64,000 bases of DNA, taken from positions 5,259,259 to 5,323,258 of the forward strand of contig JADCRB010000068.1 of the NCBI GenBank assembly GCA_021464245.1, read 5' to 3'. A program made the position numbers and the translations under genes. Source of the stretch: Carallia brachiata (taxonomy: Eukaryota; Streptophyta; Magnoliopsida; Malpighiales; Rhizophoraceae). Each line of letters begins with the position of its first letter. Within the stretch, counting starts at the first letter, position 1. The notes beneath the pieces are model-generated. The model did not search any database and was not told the DNA's origin. It worked only from the letters and a program-made list of their open reading frames with translations. This document shows positions 54,641 through 64,000 of this stretch, piece after piece.

Positions 54641-55629
54641 TAGACATGTCAAATAGACTGTACTGTTTCAGATACGCTTAATTTTTTTAAAATTCACTTA
54701 TTTCGCGTCGTGTCTTAACATGATTTGTTTATTTTTTATGTCATGTCGTGCTGTACTTTATAATTTAGATAATGAGTTTAACATTGCTCATAAACCTAAG
54801 CACTATAAACGATTAAACTCATGTTGTCTCATGCCTGACTCACTCAATGTGTTATGCCTGCACTACCCACCATATCATGTCTAACCTTAAATTGTGCTTA
54901 AATTATGATGTGTTTTGGCCATTAATCATACTTAAATCAAATCACACTATATTATACAAGTAATTATTCTTTTTAAATCGTAACTAGACAGTGCTATTTT
55001 ATGGCCGTTATTAATATTTTTTTTTAAATACAAGTAAAAATATTTTCAAATTTATGGCCTTATTATACAAGTAATAATTTTTTAAATTTTTACTTCATTT
55101 TTTGTTAAAAATATAAAAATATTTTAATATAAATAAAATGATTTAAACTATTTAAACAAATATCAATATATCGTATATAATTTTTTATTAAAATTTAAAT
55201 AAATATATTATATAAATATTATCTTTAACTTTTGTAATTTATGATTTAACAAAAAATTTAAAAAAAAAACTTGTGAAATGGTAATATATTCTACTCTATT
55301 AAATAAAACTTACAAATATAAAAAATACATAAACTATTCCTTTTAGTTTAAAGGAAGAAGTTCACATATTTATCTCTTTGAACCATGTTTCAACTCTTGT
55401 TGCTTATTTTTTTCATATTGATTTTCAACTTATTTTTAAAAAAGTTCATACTTAAATCTTGTTGGGCCCATTAATGAGCTGTCCTTAGACAGTGTCCAAC
55501 TAAGACCCTAACATTAATTGTATACAGCTTGAACTTGATCCTATATAATGTGGGCCGTACTTAGTACAACCTATGCTAGGTTGGGCCCGCGACAACCCAC
55601 AGACTTTTTTGGCCTAATTGGCATGTCTA
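54641..55629. mobile_element. Second hAT-like non-autonomous element
   Basis: A 989-base non-coding element. The left end is TAGACATGTCAA and the right end, reverse-complemented, is TAGACATGCCAA (one mismatch). The 8-base flanks tgtattta and tgcgttta agree at 6 of 8, consistent with an old hAT-type target duplication. Inner ends carry 'gtcgtgtc'-type and 'gggccYg'-type motifs seen in dispersed plant repeats. Confidence 0.65.
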
Positions 55630-56813
55630 TGCGTTTAGTTGTGAAGAGAGATCAAAAAAAAAAAAAAATGACAAAATGGAAAAGAAACCATTTTTAATTT
55701 CTGCCTCCGTTCCATGCTTAAATGTTTAGGGTCCTACGTGGACAGAGAAATTGGCCGAAAAAAAATTGTACAATAAATTCAACATGTTGCATTTCTGAAA
55801 AATTTCCCAGATAACTTTTTCTGTGGCCATACAACATTTTCCTTATGTTTATGTCATAATTAATAAATGAAGAAACATGGAATGGGAGACGGCAGGGGAG
55901 TTCAAAAGATCATAATTTTCAGTTGCATTATATTCATCCACCAAAAAATTATTAATTTCTATGGCAAAAACATGAAATTATTGAAGTGAAGTCTTTTTTT
56001 AAAAAAAATTGGTTCTGAATTCGAATTTTATTGTACCAATATTTGAAGTGAAATCCTTGATAATTTATGTTATTGCTTTTGATTTTTTTCATATAGTTTT
56101 GACTTATGATAATGAATTATTTAATGTTGCTGCTTTCTTTTTTTTTTTTTTTTTTTTCATTTTTTGGTAACCTGCTTCTAATGTAACTATTTTTTTGGCG
56201 ATAAAATGACAAAGCGGTGGTATCTTCTGACATTTTTGCCTATCTCAACTAGATAATTATAGTAATTACTAAAATTAAGGTTAATATATATTTAATTTTA
56301 CTGTATACTTTAATGAGATTCGAACTTATAACTTTACATACGCGATTCTAATTATAATCATAATGTGATGATTGATCAGATTAGATAACAACTTCCCTCA
56401 AGTCGGGTGGGCCTGGTGGTTGGGTGGGCTGGTTGGCTCAGATCTGCAGCTTGCTTGCTTTCTCCTCCAATTCTAATTTGTGAGACAAATAAATAAATAA
56501 AATATTGTGTTATTTATCTGTCCTTTTGTCTTCTTCCCCAAATCAACCAACAACTCCAGAGTTACAGACCACCAACACACTCTCTCTCCCTCACAGAAAT
56601 TAAAGAATACATCCCTTTTACATCTCATTCCTTTCCCATCCATCCATACCCATTTTACTTTTTATTTTTTTAAAAAAATATATTTTTATTTTTGTTTTAT
56701 CAATGAACAAAGTGAACGCTTGGTTGTCTGACAGATAGTTGTTTTTTTTTTTTTAATTTAAATCGAATCTTCAGTTTGCTTGCTTTCCTGGGAAGGAGGA
56801 CAAAGGACAGAAC

Positions 56814-59800
56814 ATGGATAGGAAGGCTTCGTTGTCGGAGGAGGAAGAAGAAGAAGAAGAAGACGACCGCGAGAAGCTATTACCTCAAAATCACAATCCC
56901 CAACAACCCCATCAATCCCATTCCTCCTCTTCCTCCTCTCCCCGCCGTTCCCTCACCGCTTTCCACATTGATAACGATGAAGAAGAAGACGGTGATCTTG
57001 ATCTCCATTCCACTGCTACACCACGCCGTGTCGGCCGCCGCCACCACCACCGTGCTACTGGTGGTACTGTCCTTAAATTCTTCAGATTCAACAACCTCTT
57101 CAATGGTAATAATAACAAGAAGAAGACTTACTTGTGGGCTGTATTCATATTCCTCCCTCTTTTTATTCTCCTCCTCTTCTTCTCCACCGACGTCCGCAGC
57201 CTCTTCTCCGTCCCCATTCGTCCTCCGCCTGGTTCTGATTCCGATCCCTCTTCTGCTGATCGGATGCGCCAGTCCGAGTTACGCGCTCTCTACTTGCTCA
57301 GGCAACAGCAGCTCTCTCTCTTCTCTCTCTGGAATCGTTCTTCTTTGTCCAATTCTAGTTTTTCAAGTAGCAACGCAAATAATTATAGCAATAGCAATGG
57401 TGGTGGTGGTGGTGATAATTTCAGCAATTTACTGCTACCCCAAGATTTCAAATCCGCCTTGCTCAACCAGATTTCTTTGAATAAAGAAATTCAGCAGGTC
57501 CTATTGTCTTCCCACCAACCCAATCGCAAATGGGGTGACCTTGATAATGCCAATGCCACTTCGGATTTGCTGCCGTCTCATCCAACCTTAAGCTGTGCTA
57601 AGGTGGATCAGAGGCGCTCCCAGAGGAAAACCATTGATTGGAAGCCCAGATCCAATAAGTTCTTGTTTGCAATCTGTCTCTCCGGCCAGATGAGTAACCA
57701 TTTGATCTGCTTGGAAAAGCACATGTTTTTCGCTGCCTTGCTCAGTCGGGTTTTGGTTATTCCCAGTTCCAAATTTGATTTTCAGTACAATAGGGTATTG
57801 GATGTTCAACATATTAATGACTGCTTGGGAAAGAAGGCTGTGGTCACTTTCGAGGAGTTCATGGCTTTGAAGAAGGGTCACCCCCATATTGATCGGTTTT
57901 TTTGTTACTTCTCCGATCCGACTCCTTGTTATGTGGACGAGGATCATGTCAAAAAGTTGAAAGCTTTGGGAATTTCCATGGGGAAGCTTGAATCTCCCTG
58001 GAAGGAGGACAGTAGGAATCCCACTAAACGGACTGTTGAGGATGTTGAGTCCAAGTTCAAGTCCGATGATGATGTTGTTGCTATTGGTGATGTGTTCTAT
58101 GCCGATTTGGAGAAGGACTGGTTGTTGCAGCCCGGTGGTCCTCTTGCTCACAAGTGCAAGACTTTGATCGAACCGAGTAAGCTTGTCTTGCTTACTGCCC
58201 AGCGTTTTATTCAAACTTTCTTGGGAAACAACTTCATTGCTCTCCACTTTAGGCGCCATGGCTTTTTGAAGTTCTGGTTTGTTTCTCTTTTACTTTCTTT
58301 CTACTGCCTCTGTCTTCTATTTTTTGTCTTCCATTCCTCATCTTGCCTGTTTAATTATGCTTATCGTGTGCTCCACATCCCATTTCTCTGAACATTTAAA
58401 AATGTTGTACTATGAATAAGGAATGGTTGTGCTCACTGACAAGACTTGACATTGTGATGCCTCTAATGACTATTGACTGTCTTGCCAGCAATGCTAAAAA
58501 GCCAAGCTGCTTTTACCCCATTCCCCAAGCTGCCGATTGTATCACTCGGGTGGTTGAAAGAGCTTATGCCCCTGTCATATATCTTTCCACTGATGCGGCA
58601 GAAAGCGAAACTGGTCTACTTCAGTCATTAATTGTACTGAACGGCAAGACTGTACCGCTTGTTACACGTCCAACTCATAATGCCGCTGAAAAGTGGGATG
58701 CTTTGCTGCACAGACATGGCCTTAATGACGATCCTCAGGTGAATATATACTTCTCTCATATTTACTCTTAGACCAGGTTGATGAAATTTGAAATCCTTTT
58801 TTCTTTCCATCTTTTTATTTTAGTCTAGAGATATATGCAGAAAAGTGCATCATACTGGTGACAAATAAGGGAAACTCTGTGTAGTTATTGCTTTGGAACT
58901 TTTTTTGCATTATGAACTCTTTTAACAACTTAATTCATGATTTTTGATATCTTGAATTCCTGATTGGGGTGTTGGGAAAGAGCTTTGGGCAGAGAATGGG
59001 AGCCATTGCAGATCAAGGTTGGGATTGCTATGAATGTCATTCTATTGGCAGTCTGGTGGATGATTTAGAAAGAAAAGAATCTCAGTGCCTTTAACTAGTA
59101 AAAATTTGTTAAACTTGGCAAAGTGGGAATATATCTCGCAGTTTTGGGTGTCAGCAAACCAACTCAATTTAGTCTGCCTGTCATGGCTTGTTTTGCCGTA
59201 GAGCTTGAAATGTTATATATATTGCTAGTGTGCAGGGATTCTGTGCACCTATTTTGGTACCCCTTTAGTGAAGGTTCTTTTTTTCAGAATATTTTCTTAA
59301 AAAAAGGAAGAAGAAGAGAGTGAATGCAAAATAATTAGTGGTAGCTTCCTATTGTCAGCAATGTAAATGAGGAAGTCTTGGTTAGAATGTAGAGTGATTC
59401 GACTTTATAAAATTTTGGCCTGTCTTTGGTAGCTGTGGTTAAGCTAAATAGTGCTGGGATTCTATGCTAGAGAAATACGAAAGGATGAAAAAAAGAAGAG
59501 GTCTGAAACTTCTTCGATTCATAAAGGCATTGGATTTTCTTTTCCTTTCTTAGAAATCAATGAAAAAATCTTTGACATGATGAAGGCACATAGGCATTGT
59601 ATTGTGCTTTTACCAAGGAAATAGGTAATCTTTTGAAGGCATTCGATTTAGCTTGTTGCTTTTGGACAGTGTAAAGACACCTGTTTGAAGCTGAGAATTT
59701 GTAAGAACCAGTGAAGAACTTGCACGATGCAAATTTGTTGTCATCTAGGCAGAACTCTTCTCTCTTACAAAGATCATGTATTCATTGGGGTTTTTTCTTT

Positions 59801-59996
59801 TTTTCATATCATCTTGAAGGTGGAAGCCATGCTGGATAAGACAATCTGTGCCATGTCTACCGTGTTCATTGGAGCATCCGGATCCACTTTTACAGAGGAT
59901 ATCTTGCGGCTGCGGAAGGACTGGGATTCCGCGTCTCTCTGTGATGAGTACCTGTGCCAAGGGGAGCTGCCAAACTTCATAGCGGAAGTTGAATGA
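56814..59996 (+). CDS. O-fucosyltransferase family protein (type II Golgi membrane protein)
   Basis: A GDP-fucose-dependent O-fucosyltransferase-like protein (plant OFT family); the acceptor is unknown. Exons are 56814-58276, 58489-58738 and 59820-59996, giving 629 residues with phases consistent. The N-terminal cytosolic tail is very acidic (an eight-Glu run at 9-16) with a dileucine signal (EKLLPQ, 20-25). A membrane segment lies at 105-124, followed by a Ser/Asn-rich stem and the catalytic region. Conserved blocks include FLFAICLSGQMSNHLICLEKH, IPSSKFDFQYNRVLD, the sugar-nucleotide loop HFRRHGFLKFCNAK spanning exons 1-2, IYLSTDAAESE, and STVFIGASGSTFTEDILRLR near the C-terminus. From memory the Arabidopsis relatives At1g17270 and At5g50420 adjoin UBC34 and UBC33. 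Another reading frame through exon 1 (56776-57480) is a shadow. Confidence 0.9.
58739..59819 (+). other. O-fucosyltransferase intron 2 (1.1 kb)
   Basis: The donor is CAG|gtgaat and the acceptor is cttgaag|GTGGAAGCC. Joining is in phase 0. No nested gene or repeat recognised. Confidence 0.7.
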
Positions 59997-61997
59997 AGCG
60001 AATATGAAGATTGGGCTCTGTGTATGCAACGTTTAACCCCGTGATACACCAGCAGTAGGGAGATTTGTTTATAGAGCAAGGATATGTTTTGTTTTGCGGG
60101 GTTGGATCCCTCTAGTGATCATTTGAGGTGTGAAGTTCATTAGCATGATGTTACCGTCATAGTAGTGTATGATAGTCATATCATTCCTTTGTTGCACATA
60201 AATATTTTGTCTTTTCATCATGGAACTAGAGATGAGTGGTCATATTTGATGTATTGCATGCTCATAGCTTCCAGAAGCAAGCATTGTTTGTATAGCAGAT
60301 GAAGAAATTCAACTGTGGCTGGATCTTCCTTTTGTTTGTTTGTTTGTTTGTTTTTTCTTTTTGGATACTCCATATATGTAGTTTTTTTTTGCACCAAAAA
60401 AATCCCTTCGTGAATATGATGGTCGTCGGATCTCTGATCTGAAAAAATCACTTCGTGAGCATGATAGTCGTCGAATCCTTGATCTGAGGCCAACTTTTGC
60501 CGTTTATGTTCTTAATTCAATTTCTATTAAAGAGAGGATCTACCACTGAAAAATTATTGGACATGAAGTGGGTCTTCTTCAAGTCTAACTACAGTATTGA
60601 CGTATCTGTAATTTAATGTCGCACTCAATTTTTTGTTATCTAAGTGGCCACCCAACTTCAGTTGCCAAAAGAGAACGCGAACGTAAAGACTCGAAATAGG
60701 GTTAGTGCTGAGAGGGGCACGTTAGAATATTACTAGACGGTTACTTCTGGTAACTTAAAGATGTAATGACATATATAGTATGTGCATGTGGGGACAACCA
60801 AAAAGAAAGTTATAACCGGGTCCTGGCGGTAATGGCACCTCGCCTCCTGCTGCTGCTTGGGTTTTTAGAGGGGAAGGAAGACAGAATAAGGTGGGAATTA
60901 TTTAGAGGGGGTCGAAATCAATGTCTTGTGAAGCTTGCTTGTTAAGAGTTAGCAAAGCTAGCTGGGAAAAATGCTGTCTTTGTAACTACTTGCTTGCTTG
61001 CTTAGATAGAAAGAAAGAAAGAAAAAAATGCATCAAAATGCACCAACTAAATGAATATGCGTATTTGATTGATTGTGTCCCACCAACAGATTCGATTAGT
61101 GGGGCATTTATTCATTAAAAAAAAAAAACACACATTATCAGTTATTTATTAAAGGAGGAATCTCAGGGTAAGGGTTGACCTCTTTTCGCAAAATTGGGTT
61201 TATGGTAATGAGGATGCAAATTTAATTAAACAAAATAGTATTAAAATTGGTTGCTTAGAACAGTCATTTTATCTATTAATACTAAGTCAAGATGGGGCTT
61301 GAAATTAAAAAAAAAAAAAAAGCCATAGAATTTTCAGCCCCTTCTAAATATTCTTTCTAACCCAAAAAAAAAAAAAAAAAATCTCTTTGTTATATCTCAA
61401 TGGTGTTAAATTTATTTTTTATCTCGTTATTTTCACTGCGTTGCTGGAAATTCCGTTACTTAGATTGCATGGGTTCTGCCTCCCTGCACCATGTAACCAT
61501 GTAAGACCTGAAGCCATGTACTAATAACAAGAACAGTGACCAAAGAAAATTTAGTTTTAGCTACTAGTAATCAGACTCGTACATTTTACTTTGCTGACTG
61601 TGCTTTTTTTTAAACAAAAAAACAAAAAAAAAGAAAGGCCGCCGCCGCCGCTGCGCCGCTTCCTCCAACTCTTCGCATTCTTCCACCAACTCGTATCGTA
61701 TTCGTATCCAGGTGGGGTGGGTTGGGTTTCAGAATTGCCGGTTAATAAATGAGTTTTCTTTCTCTTTTGCTGTCCTTTTTCTTTTTTCTGTTTCTTTTTT
61801 TTGGGCATTTGCATCCGATTATCATTATTATTTATAATTTTTGGTTCTCCATACATATATAATATATATATAGATACTGATTCTTAGTTGTAAAATATTA
61901 TTATTCAGATATAGAAGAAGAGAAAAAGAAAGAAAGAATCAAGAAAAATAATAAAAAAACGGGGCATTGGGAAAATCAAATCAAATCAAATCAAATC
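59997..61997 (+). other. O-fucosyltransferase 3' flank and promoter of the next gene
   Basis: The 3' UTR probably ends near 60250. A 45-bp unit is duplicated in tandem at 60396-60486 (separate entry). The rest is AT-rich spacer with poly-A tracts and a GCC-repeat-like stretch at 61639-61655. A TCAAA repeat (61976-61996) sits immediately before the next ATG. No other gene supported. Confidence 0.5.
60396..60486. repeat. Two-copy tandem duplication of about 45 bp
   Basis: Copy 1 (60396-60441) and copy 2 (60442-60486) share 'aaaaaatc?cttcgtga', 'atgat?gtcgtcg' and 'gatctg' at matching positions, about 85 % alike by eye. They follow a (TTTG)n run (60331-60352). Confidence 0.75.
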
Positions 61998-63547
61998 ATG
62001 AGAGCGAGATTGGTGGTGTTTCCAGTGAGAGGGAGGAATTGGTGCTTTGGGAGATGCAAAGATCCATCGTCAGTTGCGGAGGCTGCCGCCGCCGCCGCCG
62101 CCAACACTCCCTCTACTTTCAGAGACCTCTGGAACAACCTCTCCTCCTCCTCCTCCAACAATTCCCGCAATGCCGAACTTTTCATCGACTTCTTCTCCAC
62201 CAAGGTTATATCTTTTACCCCTCTTCTCTCCTCTTTATCGTTTTTCTTTTTCTAAAAAAAAAAATTTTCCGACTTTTTGTTTTTTTTTCTTTAATTGACT
62301 CTGATTGAGACTTAAACTCGAGTCCCGAGACGGCTCCCTCAGTAGCTATGGCTCATTGGTTCTATTTTCATTCTTTCTAATTGTATAAACATATATGATA
62401 GATGAATAGAGCATGGATGCGTCTAGAGAAGGCCCCAGAGGGCTCCTTTAAGAATAAGCTTCACGGGTCAGTAACTTGGCAGTGCTTTCCTGACTTGTTG
62501 TTAGCATACATAGACTGAAATTGTTGTTGATTGAAATTAACTACCTGATATGTATTGTAGGTTGGGACTGAGACTTTTGACCCGCCTAAAGCCGTCTGAG
62601 ATTTTCTTAAAATCTGTATCCAAGGAGGTCACCTGCGTCCAAATCACCTACCCCTCCAGGTTCCTTCCTTCATTTCTAATCGAAAATCACCCTTGCTTCC
62701 GCTTTACTTCGTTTTCATTACTTTTAACTGTTTCATTCTTTGTAAGTTTCATTGCTTCCATCCATCACAGCTGTAGAGCTACTGCTATCATGGACATTGT
62801 CTTTCATTTTCTTGTTTCGTTGGCATTTCCTGATTTAGTCATGCATGGAACTTTGCCCCAGTTAGTTAGCTTCACATACTTTGTCAAATCAGAGTTTGTT
62901 AAAGATGATTCGTTTTTTTTTTCAACAATTGTACTTAACTCGTGTGGAGATGCGTATGCAAAGACATTCCCACTTATTGTTTGTCCATCGCATGATGGTT
63001 GCATGTGTCTAAACAGATAGAAAATTGGCTTTATTTCTTATGTCTGTGTGATTGGAAGGATAATTTAATTAGTGTAGGCAGAGGAAGCGTACCTTGTCAA
63101 TTTGTAATTGACAATTGTCCTCTAGACTAGATATTGTATATGATGATGATGCAGTGTGTTAGACCATGAAGAAACTGATGTGCTAAACTTGTAATCTTGG
63201 ACTTGCTCCATGGCTCCATAAATTTGAAGTTCCGTGTTTATTGCCACTCGATTTGATTTAAATCTCGAATTTTCATCTATTTGCATTTCTTGGGATCAAA
63301 CATATATTTTCTTTTGCTTGACCAAATTCCCAGCCGTCCCAAAATTCTTTGAAGTTAATCAGTGGTTATATTCTACTGTTGGATAATATGTACTTCATTA
63401 ATTTTTACGTTCTATATTAGAAGAACATTTTGGATGAATGTTCTTGTTGCAATGCTCTTATGTTACCTAGTTGTGTTATTATCTTTTATATCATTGCAGT
63501 TTAAATCCACGGCTTGTCCGCCGAAGGTTACGGCATATTGCCACAAG
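61998..63547 (+). CDS. Mitochondrial K+/H+ exchange-related protein, 5' part (runs off the window)
   Basis: Family knowledge: this looks like the plant members of the Mit_KHE1 family, linked to mitochondrial K+/H+ exchange. Function in plants is not settled. Exons seen: 61998-62204, 62402-62466, 62561-62659 and 63500-63547, with phases consistent. The third base of the last codon (after ACA AG) and further exons should lie beyond 64,000. Sequence blocks: MRARLVVFPVRGRNWCF; an Ala run coded by a GCC repeat (62083-62101); FRDLWNNLSS; NRAWMRLEKAPEGSFKNKLHG; GLRLLTRLKPSEIFLKSVSKEV; ITYPS, SLNPRLVRRRLRHIATR. The predicted continuation of the family would add about 100 residues with membrane-like segments. 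The identification relies on recall of the block order, not on a search. Confidence 0.75.
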
Positions 63548-64000
63548 GTAATTGTTCATCCCAATTTTTGATTCTAAATTTGGGAAATTCTTCATCTTGG
63601 AGTCATTGTTTCTGGTTCTAAATTTAGCTACTCTTTTTATGAACTTGTTATGTCATATTACATACAGAGCCTGTTTGTTGATGACAGTTCCATATCTTGA
63701 ATGCCTACCTTATGTAATACATCATTAGTACATCAGTAATACATTGTCTCTACTATGGAAAGAAAGCAAATATCTTCTCTCAGCTGTTGCATCTTGCAAG
63801 GAATCATCTGTTAGTGATGGCATGATTTTTTACGTTGACATAGCAGAGAGATACATAAGTAAGATACAGCCTTAAATTAATAATATAAGTTAAAAGAACA
63901 TTCAATGCTGTAGGCTGTTGCTGTTAGTCCAGCCTTCCTTGCATTGAAGGATGTTAAATGTTGAATATTGTGGGTTCTAAGCTTCACATGGAAAGCAACA
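63548..64000 (+). other. Intron at the window edge
   Basis: It starts with a canonical gtaatt donor after the last visible exon of the K+/H+ exchange-related gene. No acceptor followed by family-like coding sequence is visible before the window ends, so the next exon is outside. Confidence 0.6.

Larger units (their letters stand above)
52500..56800. other. Intergenic region with two hAT-like MITEs
   Basis: About 4.3 kb between the divergent ATL (-) and O-fucosyltransferase (+) genes. No gene supported. Besides the two elements listed separately (53594-54228 and 54641-55629) there are long poly-T tracts (53189-53213, 54499-54520, 56130-56158). The short frames at 53346-53569 and 56507-56731 have no recognisable content. 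Confidence 0.6.

Noticed and set aside
56776..57480. 234-residue open frame overlapping the O-fucosyltransferase exon
   Set aside because: Frame-shifted shadow of the real exon; Ser/Leu/Thr-rich composition from GA/CT-rich codons, no motif.
57588..58259. 223-residue open frame on the minus strand
   Set aside because: Antisense shadow of the O-fucosyltransferase catalytic exon.
62550..63020. 156-residue frame starting MYCRLGLRLL
   Set aside because: Only the first 33 codons are a real exon; the rest is read-through into the following intron.

Overview
The window reads as nuclear genomic DNA of a eudicot plant. It is AT-rich. Its genes have many short exons with GT-AG introns and plant-specific architectures, and they are separated by AT-rich intergenic DNA with plant-type transposon relics (RTE LINE tails with TTG repeats, RVT_3-type RNase H, hAT-like MITEs). 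Nothing bacterial, organellar or viral was seen. All exon coordinates below come from reading splice sites by eye and checking codon phase; no alignment was run.

Layout: 1-11,100 is a FAB1/PIKfyve-type PI3P 5-kinase gene (+). 11,687-12,396 is a small uncharacterised three-exon gene (-). 16,417-20,972 is a 15-exon alanine aminotransferase gene (-). 25,116-28,097 is a two-exon type I pectin methylesterase (-). 28,200-36,850 is repeat-rich and has no gene I can support. 37,473-42,601 is an APUM23-type nucleolar Pumilio protein (+). 43,236-43,516 is a candidate small secreted peptide gene (-). 45,944-48,416 is a UBC33/34-type tail-anchored E2 (+). 49,752-50,679 is an uncharacterised conserved-looking protein (+). 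51,489-52,319 is an ATL-type RING-H2 E3 (-). 56,814-59,996 is a GDP-fucose O-fucosyltransferase family protein (+). 61,998 to the end is the 5' part of a mitochondrial K+/H+ exchange-related protein gene (+), which runs off the window.

These genes are mostly unrelated housekeeping functions: endosomal phosphoinositide synthesis, alanine/pyruvate metabolism, cell-wall remodelling, rRNA processing, ER ubiquitination and Golgi glycosylation. From memory, their neighbourhood matches several Arabidopsis segments (FAB1B/PME3 on chr 3; AlaAT1/UBC34/O-FucT and AlaAT2/APUM23/ATL3 on chr 1), so the window looks like an unfractionated ancestral block.

The most notable sequence-level observations are these: single-base frame breaks in conserved exons of the FAB1 and AlaAT genes; a TATA-driven secreted-peptide candidate that also needs one base to join its signal-peptide frame to its C-terminal motif frame; ribosome-biogenesis promoter motifs ahead of the APUM23 gene; a GC-AG intron; two same-orientation RTE LINE tails in introns; and two hAT-like MITEs. 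I did not find a convincing novel multi-gene system.
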